The notes below the pieces were generated by a model that was given only the letters and a program-made list of their open reading frames with translations, was not told the origin of the DNA and made no database searches. The translations under genes were made by a program, and so were the position numbers. Source: Elusimicrobia bacterium RIFOXYB2_FULL_49_7 (lineage in GTDB: Bacteria; Fibrobacterota; OXYB2-FULL-49-7). Taken from it: DNA of 9,755 nt. Location: contig MGVN01000071.1 of assembly GCA_001800515.1 (NCBI GenBank), forward strand, positions 1,897 to 11,651. Reading direction: 5' to 3'. Of the stretch, positions 1-8,900 are shown one piece after another. Within the stretch, counting starts at the first letter, position 1; the number at the start of each line of letters is the position of its first letter.

Positions 1-2649
1 ACCCTGTTCCTCACCGCTTGTGAAGATACGCTCAAGCTGAAAGCCCTATTACGTCGCAGCGATCTGAATACCTGGAACAGCCACCCGGTTACCTTTGCCC
101 TGACAAATAATGCATGCATTACCGCCACCTCCTTTGCAGAAGCTGCGCATGTCATGGTAATCCCAAAATACGGTGTGGCATTAGACACGCTCTATGCGCT
201 TTACACGGCACCCGATGGCCGTCTGCTCACGGATACCATTCTGTTTAAAGTAGATCGTCCCTGGATCAACCAGATTATCGTGGTTCCGGGTCCTACCACG
301 CTCAATGCCGGCGACACCTTTAGCTTTACGATATACGGAATTGATAAAAACGGTGATACCGTAACCCTGACCGACCGGTTGCCGGATAGCTTGCATATCA
401 CAACCGACGCTTTTATCGGGTATCTCGGCAACGTATTTGATACGCTTATCGAAGCAGGCACCACGCTCATTGTAACGAATCCATTCGGTTCAGGTGTTGG
501 CACACATTCGTTTGTGCCAGTGGATGCTGACGATAACCGAATCATTATTGGACTGACGATTCCGGGAAGTAACGGAAGTATATCAACTTTCCGGGATACA
601 ATCCATCTCACTGTCAATCCGGGGATGCCGGACTCCATTGCCGTCTTTTCCGGATTAGGCAACACCCTCATCCGCCTTGATACGCTCTCCACCTATGGGG
701 ATGATCCGTCACTGACCTCCTCCCAATACCGCATTCAGCTCTATGATGCATATGGCAACCTTATTCCCTCCACAAACCCCGTCTATAATACGGATCTCCT
801 GATTTCAGTATCCGGCGGTGGCTTAAGCAATTCCAATTTCATCCAAAACGGGGTTTATCTACAGTATAATGCAGCCGGTTCCGAAACAGGCGGACAAGGG
901 ACCGTAACCATCGGATACCCACGTGATTCGGATACGCTGTATTATCATTTCGATATTATAGTTGTTCCTTTGGTCAAGCTCCTATCCATCTCAACGCATG
1001 AATGGATTGTGGATACCGCCACCTTCGGACAAACCGCCATCAATCTTGTCCTGGACAGCGTACTTCACATCAATCATGCCTCTTTAACCTCCAATCGCGC
1101 CCGGATTGATACATTGGCTCATTACGGCTATTGTTCTTACCGTGACGGTTACCTGGATTACCTGGATATCGTTTTCTCTGAACCATTTAATTTAACCATG
1201 GATGTTCTGATCAACATCGTCTTTTACGACACCCTTTCTACGCAGGATTCCGTCCAATGGGCGCTTTCCCGCGGAACGACAACCGCCTTTCTGACCCCCA
1301 CGGACAACCGCCCGGATTCCACGTTTCATAATCGATACCGACTCTGGCTGCTCCCCAATTCAAAAAAACTTACTGCCGCTCCAATATTAGAAACCGGTTT
1401 CCTACCCAGATTGACATTTTCAAACGATCAAATCCGGCAGCGTAATCTGCTGAACCCCTTCCCCACCTTAATCGGAAACAGCAGATCCCAGTACACCACT
1501 CCATATTCGCTGACCGTTGATTCCGCTCCGCCTGTGATTGCGGATTTCCTGCTGCAAAATAACCAATGCAATCCGGACCATCCTAACAACATCGTCCAAA
1601 TCGTGTTCAGCGAACCATTGAAGTATGACGGCTTCCCCACCTACTCATCCATCCGCGGCCTTACGCTCCTTAATACGGATCATGCAGACAGCACCTTTCC
1701 GAAAACCATGTTTATCTCAGGGGAAAAAAGCGAACCCGTCAACAGCGATATTACACAGTGGAATTATGATCTCAATAAAATGATCGTTTATGAAGCAAGT
1801 ATTGATCTTGCAGATAACGGATATTTCCAGGCCGGCTATTCCCTACTCCGGTTCAGCGTCAGTCCGACGAATACACAATTCAAGGATCTGGCCGGTAATC
1901 GTGGCTGTTTGAACGCGAACCGGCCCGTGAAACTGAGAAATGATTTGAACGCCCAAAGCTATATCTGCGATTTAAGCGGACCCACTGAAGTTTCCCGTTA
2001 TACGTCCATAGATTTCAGCTGGGTCTCTTCGAAAGATGGGTCCAGCAAGGGAGAATTGATACCTGGCTTCCCCTACTTCGGATTTTCGATTTCGCCGGAC
2101 ATGCTAAATAATAATGGAACTCAAAATACGGTGATTGCAACCGGTATTATCATAGATAACCGTACCTATGTTTTATGTGATGTAGACACGACCTTGGCCT
2201 TTGTCATATCAGATGTTACCATTTTTGACATTCTCGGTAATGAGGTTGCTACACCAACATCGCATAAAACGCTACATTCGGAATACACGGTTTTAGATAT
2301 CCGAAAGCTGACAGGGATGGATAACACAATAGAAAATATTGATACCATGTCAGCCGCAAATCTCATAAACTATTTTAAAATTTCCGAATCACACTCCTCG
2401 GCACCGGATACCCTGAGACCTCGTTACCCCTCTAAAATCAACTTTGGATATGACTATATGTTAAAAGTATGTGGTCCCAATTCCGGTGAAAGCATTTGCA
2501 TGCCTTCATGGAACTGTCTCAATTCCAAAGGAAGGTTAGTTGCGCCTGGTGGCTATATCATTTCACATCAAGTTCGAAGCGGCTCGAAAATAAGCGTCCA
2601 AAATAAGAAACTTATTATTACAAGCGGAAAGAATGAATTGAAATTTTAG
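1..2649 (+). CDS. C-terminal part of a giant secreted repeat protein (5' partial), paralog of the next gene
   Basis: The frame is open from the first base to TAG 2647-2649 (882 codons). ATG 154 is not the start: it has no Shine-Dalgarno, and codons before it already match the downstream gene (CEDTLKLKALLRRSDLNTW at 19-75 resembles LQDTLSFASLLLRDDTARW at 8542-8598). In order I see a d-type stalk unit (1 to about 264), a variant a-type unit with AGDTFSFTIYGIDKNGDTV (from about 310), a c-type unit with the beta-strand turn YDAYGNLIP (about 742-768), a block starting PLVKLLSISTHEW (967-1005), two 'FSEP' blocks (about 1180 and 1606) and a tail with DILGNEV and VAPGGY. The FSEP blocks resemble SbsA-type Ig-like domains (Big_5) and the tail resembles FlgD-like/CHU_C-type C-terminal Ig folds. 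Exact function is unknown; an extracellular structural or adhesive role is inferred. It ends 33 bases before an intrinsic terminator. The N-terminus, probably a signal peptide plus vWA domain as in the next gene, lies outside the window. Confidence 0.93.
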   Translation, partial: TLFLTACEDTLKLKALLRRSDLNTWNSHPVTFALTNNACITATSFAEAAHVMVIPKYGVALDTLYALYTAPDGRLLTDTILFKVDRPWINQIIVVPGPTTLNAGDTFSFTIYGIDKNGDTVTLTDRLPDSLHITTDAFIGYLGNVFDTLIEAGTTLIVTNPFGSGVGTHSFVPVDADDNRIIIGLTIPGSNGSISTFRDTIHLTVNPGMPDSIAVFSGLGNTLIRLDTLSTYGDDPSLTSSQYRIQLYDAYGNLIPSTNPVYNTDLLISVSGGGLSNSNFIQNGVYLQYNAAGSETGGQGTVTIGYPRDSDTLYYHFDIIVVPLVKLLSISTHEWIVDTATFGQTAINLVLDSVLHINHASLTSNRARIDTLAHYGYCSYRDGYLDYLDIVFSEPFNLTMDVLINIVFYDTLSTQDSVQWALSRGTTTAFLTPTDNRPDSTFHNRYRLWLLPNSKKLTAAPILETGFLPRLTFSNDQIRQRNLLNPFPTLIGNSRSQYTTPYSLTVDSAPPVIADFLLQNNQCNPDHPNNIVQIVFSEPLKYDGFPTYSSIRGLTLLNTDHADSTFPKTMFISGEKSEPVNSDITQWNYDLNKMIVYEASIDLADNGYFQAGYSLLRFSVSPTNTQFKDLAGNRGCLNANRPVKLRNDLNAQSYICDLSGPTEVSRYTSIDFSWVSSKDGSSKGELIPGFPYFGFSISPDMLNNNGTQNTVIATGIIIDNRTYVLCDVDTTLAFVISDVTIFDILGNEVATPTSHKTLHSEYTVLDIRKLTGMDNTIENIDTMSAANLINYFKISESHSSAPDTLRPRYPSKINFGYDYMLKVCGPNSGESICMPSWNCLNSKGRLVAPGGYIISHQVRSGSKISVQNKKLIITSGKNELKF
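961..1950 (+). other. Conserved 'STHEW / YRDGxLDYLD / FSEP' region with two SbsA-like Ig blocks
   Basis: This is a domain-level note inside the first gene. Block one begins with PLVKLLSISTHEW and continues to YGYCSYRDGYLDYLDIVFSEP (split by position: YGY near 1126, YRDG at 1138, FSEP near 1180). Block two begins after DSAPPVIADFLL (about 1519-1554) and carries IVQIVFSEPL ending at 1620, followed by a KDLAGN turn near 1885. An 'I-x-V/I-x-F-S-E-P' strand followed much later by 'D-x-x-GN' is typical of Big_5/SbsA Ig-like domains. The acidic D-G-x-L-D-Y-L-D stretch could bind calcium, but this is inferred only. The same first block recurs at 9481-9755 in the second gene. Confidence 0.6.
2191..2646 (+). 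other. C-terminal FlgD/CHU_C-like tail, possible sorting or anchoring region
   Basis: The last about 150 residues contain VTIFDILGNEVA (2215-2253). About 95 residues later comes W-N-C-L-N-S-K-G-R-L-VAPGGYII (2509-2562), and the protein ends with a lysine-containing beta strand (KKLIITSGKNELKF). 'V-x-I-x-D-x-x-G-x-x-V' and 'W-x-x-x-N-x-x-G-x-x-V-x-P-G-x-Y' are the two hallmark strands of C-terminal Ig-like tails seen on many FCB exported proteins, including FlgD-like and T9SS-type tails. Unusually, the two strands are separated by an insertion of roughly 80 residues (2281 to about 2500) that I do not recognise. Whether the tail is a secretion signal cannot be decided from sequence alone. Confidence 0.5.
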
Positions 2650-2681
2650 TCTTCATTTTTCTTATTTTCTATTATTTGCAT

Positions 2682-2711
2682 AACGCACCATTATTTGGTG
2701 CGTTTCTTTTT
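2682..2711 (+). terminator. Rho-independent terminator of the first gene
   Basis: A perfect 9-bp inverted repeat, AACGCACCA (2682-2690) and TGGTGCGTT (2696-2704), encloses a 5-base loop (TTATT). It is followed directly by TCTTTTT (2705-2711). It sits 33 bases after the stop codon. This separates transcription of the first gene from that of the second, so the two paralogs are probably not one operon. Confidence 0.92.
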
Positions 2712-2742
2712 GCTACACAACCAAACAATACTATCGCATTAG

Positions 2743-2758
2743 TGTGATATTTATCACA
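2743..2758. promoter_or_regulatory. CRP/FNR-superfamily operator-like palindrome TGTGA-N6-TCACA
   Basis: TGTGATATTTATCACA has both half-sites exact for the enterobacterial CRP consensus (TGTGA-N6-TCACA). It lies upstream of the second gene and 7 bases before the candidate -35 hexamer. FNR-type sites are TTGAT-N4-ATCAA, so this looks CRP-like rather than FNR-like. With the candidate promoter the centre (2750.5) falls near -50, which is not a classical activation distance (-41.5 or -61.5). The regulator may therefore act differently, or the true start site may differ. The matching regulator in this organism is unknown. Confidence 0.55.
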
Positions 2759-2765
2759 GTTTCGA

Positions 2766-2794
2766 TTGACTTATAAGTCGGTTTAGCGTAAATA
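2766..2794 (+). promoter_or_regulatory. Candidate sigma70-type promoter of the vWA giant gene
   Basis: TTGACT (2766-2771) is followed after 17 bases by TAAATA (2789-2794). A better -10 match, TATAAG (2793-2798), lies 4 bases further on but gives a 21-base spacer. Transcription would begin near 2801-2805, leaving a leader of about 45 bases. It is the only well-placed candidate between the terminator and the start codon. The -10 is weak, so activation by a factor is plausible. Confidence 0.4.
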
Positions 2795-2835
2795 TAAGAG
2801 TATGCACTTAAGCGATTAATCTTTCTGCTTTAGAT

Positions 2836-2840
2836 AGGAG
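2836..2840 (+). promoter_or_regulatory. Shine-Dalgarno AGGAG fixing the start at 2848
   Basis: AGGAG ends 7 bases before ATG 2848 (spacer CTACTTT). In-frame stops lie just upstream (TGA 2767 and TAA 2809). The ATG is followed at once by a Sec signal peptide, so this start is well supported. Confidence 0.85.
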
Positions 2841-2847
2841 CTACTTT

Positions 2848-2910
2848 ATGAAAATTACAAATTTGTTCTCCATCGCGCTTATTTCGCTACTTTCCGGTCA
2901 TGCGTATGCG
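2848..2910 (+). other. Sec signal peptide, predicted cleavage A21|Q22
   Basis: The N-terminus reads MKITNLFSIALISLLSGHA then YA|Q. It has one lysine at position 2, a hydrophobic core at residues 6-15, a helix-breaking glycine at 17 and an A-Y-A signal peptidase I site. There is no cysteine at +1, so it is not a lipoprotein. This places the mature protein in the periplasm or outside the cell. Confidence 0.88.
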
Positions 2911-5900
2911 CAAAACCAAGCACAAATCTGGATAAGCCGCTCTATTTCAACAGATACCGTATATTATGAAAATGCACCAGATAGCGCTACGGTCACTGTA
3001 TCTCTTCGCGCTTGGGCGAGTGAAGACTCCATTATCACCGGTTATCCCATTGATGTTCTATTAGCCTGCGACTTATCGGGCTCCATGAACACATATGATG
3101 GCACACCTTATCGCCGCATAAGTTGGGCCCAAATGGCTGCCAGACGCTTTATCGACAGTTTAAATAGCGGCTACGATCATATTGCCATTCTTGGTTGGAC
3201 CTCAAGAAACACCGGTCTTACCTTGGCTGATTCCACAAATGCCTCCCAATTCTATCAGAAATGGTTCGATATCAATGATAATCTCACGCTTGCAAAAAGT
3301 TTTATCGCGGAAAGTCTGTTTTTAGATGCTGCCACCTACTCCTATATCACCTATAATGGTACCCCTCTTTATCACCATGGGCCAATTATGGGCACACAAA
3401 CCTTTCAAAATACCCCCCTCAATCTAACCACCATTACCGGCCTAAAATATTTACGTAGAAACGGAGTAAGCAATGACAAGGTAATGATTCTTCTCACAGA
3501 TGGTGAAAATAATGACGGCATCTCCAATACCTATACCTATAATTTCGTGGATTCCATTTATCGCAATTTCGGCATACGCACCTTTGCTATCGGCACCGGG
3601 AATGCCAACATGACCCATCTTTCCAACATCGCCACTCGAGGCGGTGGAGAAGCCTATCTTGCCAGTGCATCAGATCTTGATTCCATCTTCAAAATCATCT
3701 CTCTTCAGCTGACCGACGTTATTGCCACCAGCGTCACACCGGGTGCACCCATGCTGATTGATGTTCTGGGACCGGACATCCATTATGTGGCCAACTCCTA
3801 TGCACCCATCATGGGTAACGGCTATGTTCAACCTAAGTCTTATTATATTGATCTGATCAATGGTCAGACCCGCTTAAACTTCATTATCGACACCCTTCGG
3901 GCCGGTAAAATACTCGATATCCGATATCAGATTTCAGCTGCACTCTATGAACCCGATCTTTTTTCCCTCAAAATGATGCGGACAAACAATGTTCCTTCCG
4001 ATGACCCCCTCAACTATTCTCTCATCCGATACTTGGACTCCGATAATACGGAAATCATACGTGCATTCCAGCGGAACCGCGTCTATGTCAAAAGCGGGTT
4101 CGGCGGTCTCTTCCTGTCACTGGAGAACGATTCTTTTGTTCCGCCCTCGGCAAGCCAAGTTATCCCGCTCATTTACACCTTCGAGACTCCGGCACATTAT
4201 CCTGCCACACCCATGTATTCTCTGATTCAAATGCTTTCGACCAACACCTCGCAGTATCGTAATATCACCGCGACCTGGATCTTTTTTCCTAATGCCGGTT
4301 GGATTGCCCCGCTTTTAAACGGCATCACTGCGGTGACTCGGGAAATCGAAGTGACCGTACCCTTTGATTTTGCTGCACAGGAAACATTGAAAATCAACTT
4401 TCCCTTCCAAGGCCGTCAGTATGAAGACCACCTTATTTTTTCCGCAAGCGATCATTCCGCTGCGGAAGCGGTTATTTCCATCGGCCTGGATGTAGACACA
4501 CTGCGACCGGGCATGCTCAATCCGCCACGCTGGGTAGTGACCGGCGATACGGCCCAATTGAATGATTTTCAGCTTGCCCTGTTTGCCCGTGGAATCACGA
4601 ACCGCAACAATGACTGGCCGATCAACGCATTGTGGTCTGCGGCAAACTTTTCCCGCTATCAGTCCCATCTTGCCGCCCTCTGTAGTGGCACTCATACTTC
4701 CAGAACCCTTTCGCTCTTGGTGCCGGAAGCCGCCTCCACTCAAAGTGATTCCGGTTTAATCCGGATCACCTATAACGGCCTTTCCTATGATATGACTCTG
4801 GTTATCCATGATACAACGGACTATGACACCACGGATGCACTTGTTATTTATACCCGGAATTACGGATATGATTCCGCATTAATACAGGCCTATTACTCCT
4901 TGGAAAGCGAACAAAGCACCCTCTCGCTTCCTGCCGGAGATTCCCTTGTACTTACCCCCATGACCTTCGATTTTAACCGGACGGGTATACATTATCTGGG
5001 TTCTCCTTCTGTCCTTTGGCAGAAAAACGGTGAACCCCCCTTTGCCGCAGCCACCTATATGGTACGCGGAAACACCGCGCTTGAAACGGATCGCATTATC
5101 GTTACACTGACAAACGAATGGGGCGAAACAAAAAGTGACACCTTTTTCGTACAATGGACCTTCGGCCATATTCGCCGTCTTTCTTTGGAAAGCCGACCCG
5201 GCATCATAGGCGATACAACCGCTTATCCGGTTGCCTCCATCGTGGTGCCGGACAATCAGACCGATACCCTTTTCGGCCTCTATGCGGTTATCCGCGATGA
5301 GTTCGGTCATTGTGTCATGGACGGTATAGACGATCATTATGCATGGTGGAGCATTAACCCCGCCGCTCTTTCTTATCTTTCCATTCCATCGGATTCCACA
5401 GCACGGGGTTTCCTGTTCAGAAAATCGAGTCCGGCCTTGGAAACGGCTTACTCCCTTCGAGTCATAGGCCTTTCCAGCGGCGGTATTGCAGGACAAAGCG
5501 ATTCCGTTCGCGTCACCCTGGCCAACTATTCCTACGACAAATTGGATATCTTTGCTACCGAATACATTCAAGGCTTTGATGCCGGTGATTCCATTCCCCG
5601 CCAGACGGTCATCCTGCTTTCGTGCGGTCTGTCGGGCCGTTTTGAAGCGCGCGCCCGCCATGACAACACGCAATACGATTTAAAGGCCGTCACCTGGATC
5701 GTAAAAAACAGCTTGCCTTTCCCTTCTGGTGCTTTTCCGACCTTTGGAACCGAAGTCCTGCTCTCTCCTCAAGGTTATGCCGTACGGGATACGCTCATTG
5801 CGGTTTACGCAACCGGAACCGGAACCGTACTCCGCGATACGATGCTGTTCGGCATCGCCGCACCGATTGTTACATCGATCACCATCGATACGGTCCGGAC

Positions 5901-8900
5901 CGAAAGCGCAGGATTGACCGGCCTCTCCATAGCAGGAACCGCAGATGCCCTCAGAAACATCCGTTTCACCCTGTATGCGCGCGGTGGTCTGGATTGCACA
6001 GCTCAACCGGACAGTCTGATGGCAGGCAATTGGAGCACCACAGTAGGAGAGACATGGTTTTCCTCCCTGGTCACACGCCTGAATACCTGTTCCCTCAACG
6101 TCAGCCTGGCAGCGCTGCCCAACTTACCCGGAAACAAAAGTTTTCAAGGCTTCCTCCAATTCCAATTCGGGGCTTTTTCGCAAAGCATCCCCTTACGGAT
6201 AACGGATCTGACCGATTACGACACCATTCAATACCTGTTTATCAGCACAAACACGACACCCTCTCTCTCGATTAACGATCTCTTGAACAAACAGAGCGGT
6301 TGGGATACCACCCTGGCTGCCGGCGATTCCCTTACTCTTTATAGTCTGCTCTATGATGTCAAGTTTCCAACACCGGTCACTGCCGTACCGTTACTGCTGG
6401 GAAACGATACGGCGCATTGGCGTCTAATCCGTCAGGGTATCCCTACGGCATATGATACTCTCGCTTCGAACTTTACCTGCCGAGGCACCATTGCCGGACA
6501 GGTGGATACTCTTCTTGTCAGTTATCCCTGCGCCAAACAGGCACTGGATCCGGATTACTTTCCGCTGGGTCGAACCCTTTCCACTCAACGCATTCTGATC
6601 CGTTGGAAACCGAACGAAACACTTCGACTGGTGCTGACAGCAACAGACAACGCAACAGCCCCGGCCCTAAGCGGAGACACACTTTCTCTCTCGCTGACCG
6701 ATGATTCCCTCTATGTCTACGCGTTGGTCTTTGATAGTTTCGGCAATCTGGTCTCCCGCGCGGATAAAGAGACGTGGCGTATCAGCGATCCCACCTATGT
6801 CAGTGTACCTGCGGAAACAACTCATACCGGCCTCATTGTGAAACAGGGAATGCCTCCCGTGGTTTCCGTGTACGACATCCATGCCACCCTCCTGCCCGGA
6901 GTGCATCTCGGCAATGGCATTTTCTCTCCGGCACTTGCCCTATCGGATTCGCTTCATATTAAAATCAGCAGTTCTATCTTTGACAGTCTGAAAATAGTAA
7001 CCGATTTTCCGGGATGGGTGCTCACCACTCGTGGGGACACCCTTTACGGAAACGGCGTCTCGCTGAATCCTCAAGACACCCTCATCCTTAAGGCATGCGA
7101 GAACGAGATTACGCTGCTGGCAAAAATACACAGTACGGATCTTACCCAGGGTGAAAACGGCTGGTTCGACCAGAACGTTTCCTGGTCCTCTCTCCTGGGA
7201 AACGTCGTGGGGTATCAATATACCATCGGCTCATCCAATTCGGACCAGACTATAACCGTGGTCGCCTCCTATCGAGGTTTGTCGCAGTCGGTCTCCGTAA
7301 TTATCGAACAGCCCGTCGTCACCGGCCTGTCGCTCTCCCCGGAATTCGAGAATAGCCGAACCACGATCTATGTCAACGGAGCAAACCCTTTGCAACCTAC
7401 CTTGACCCTGAAAGGGAGAGTTAAAAACAGTTGCGGTGCGGAATCAGACAGCCCCGTTTTCTGGCGTTCGACCGGTTTTTCGCGCTCAGCCTGGGCAAAC
7501 AGCTTCTCCGAACAACTGGTCGGCAATGCCACAATCTCCAAAACGCTCCGTTTCGAAGCCTTGCCGGCAGACACCGCACCGCAAAGCGATTCCGGCTATA
7601 TCATTCTGACCTTCTACGACACCCTGCCCGAACACATCCGCTCCTTCTCAAGCGTCCTCAGACTGGTTATTCGAGACACCACGAACTATGATACCGTAGA
7701 GGCAGTCGTCATCCTGCCCGATTCCGTTTACCGTCATACCGTAGACCGGAACAGCCTCTATGACGCATATGCTTTTCATCCCGATTTTTCCTGCACCGCC
7801 GGCGATTCTCTTGCTCTAACCGCCCTGTTGTATGATTTAAATCGAAACGGTCGGAAATTTCTGGGCACCTACTCCAATAACGGATTTACTCGGATTTTCT
7901 GGTATCGAAACGGACAGTTTCAATCCGATGCTGATTCCACCTTTATACTGACCTCACAAATACCGTCAACGGATACCATTATAGCCGTTTTTGCGCTTCA
8001 GGAAGGTGCCCCGCTTCTATCCGATACGCTCTATATACGGTGGAACATCGGCAACGGCCGCTTCCTTCGGATTGAAAACAGCGTAGGCCTTCCAGGGTCC
8101 ATTGCCTCGGACGTGGATACGTTTTGGATGGGACTCTCGGAATATCGAGATACTCTCTATGCGGTTATTCGTGATCAATTCGGCAATTTCGTGGACAATC
8201 CGCCGTTGGAAAGATGGTCCATGCTTCCCGCCTCCTACATCCATTTCCTCGATATTCCCTATGCCTATCAGCCGACCAATGAAGGGACTTTGTTGAAAAA
8301 GAGCAACCCAATTGATATGCAGCGTTTTGATTTCATGGCCCGACTGGACGGACAAGCACGGATCGCGGGCATTCTGGTCGGCTCCGTCCAATATGATACG
8401 GTCCATATCGTTCTGACGCCTTACGCCTTTACCAGCTTGGACATCGTTTCGGCTTCTGATTCCCTGATGGGGACAAGCAATACCCGATACGGGCAGAACG
8501 CCTCCATCCCGGCTTCCGACACCCTCCGGGTTACCGCGCTTCAGGATACGCTCTCCTTCGCCTCACTTCTGCTTCGAGACGATACAGCCCGCTGGGTCTC
8601 CCAACCGGTCTCTTGGCGGGTGCTCAATGAAGACTGCCTTTCCTCCCCAATCAGCACCTCCGGCTCTTCGGTCACACTCATCCCCACCCGTCCCATCACG
8701 GGAAACGCGTTGATTGCACAATATGGTAGTGGAAATGCGGCCCTGTTGGACACGGTGCGTTTCTCCATAGCCGCCGCCTGGATCGATCGCTTTGTAGTCG
8801 TCTATCCTGACGGACCTCATGCTGCCGGAGATACACTGGCCTTTCGTATCGTCGCATTAGATAAAGCCGGAGATACGGTCCGGGATGCCGGCCGCTTACC

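Noticed and set aside
154..156. ATG at 154 as the start of the first gene
   Set aside because: The reading frame is open upstream to base 1, no Shine-Dalgarno precedes it, no signal peptide follows, and similarity to the second gene continues through the codons before it.
201..692. A 163-codon minus-strand frame inside the first gene
   Set aside because: It is a shadow of the plus-strand frame, which shows paralog matches across the same interval.
2770..2777. CTTATAAG palindrome as a separate operator feature
   Set aside because: It is only 8 bp and AT-rich in an AT-rich leader, so chance occurrence is likely. It is mentioned only as a secondary point.
3989..4225. Short plus-strand frame in another phase, starting with an ATG
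   Set aside because: It lies wholly inside the giant gene, shows no ribosome binding site and no family features, and the +1 frame remains open and beta-rich here.
4879..5673. A 264-codon open frame on the minus strand
   Set aside because: It is entirely antisense to the giant gene, has no Shine-Dalgarno or recognisable domain, and its composition follows the complement of the Asp/Thr/Ser-rich coding strand. The plus-strand frame has conserved repeat motifs through the same bases.
25..8552. Recurrent octamer GATACGCT (25, 439, 679, 931, 5788, 8023, 8545)
   Set aside because: Every copy is in frame and encodes Asp-Thr-Leu or its codons. It is explained by the D-T-L richness and codon preference of these proteins and not by a DNA-level signal such as an uptake sequence.
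4810..8790. Recently expanded near-identical DNA tandem repeats
   Set aside because: The super-repeats match only at protein-motif level. Nucleotide sequence and unit lengths (1395 versus 1470 bases) have diverged, so they are old and unlikely to cause slippage or phase variation.
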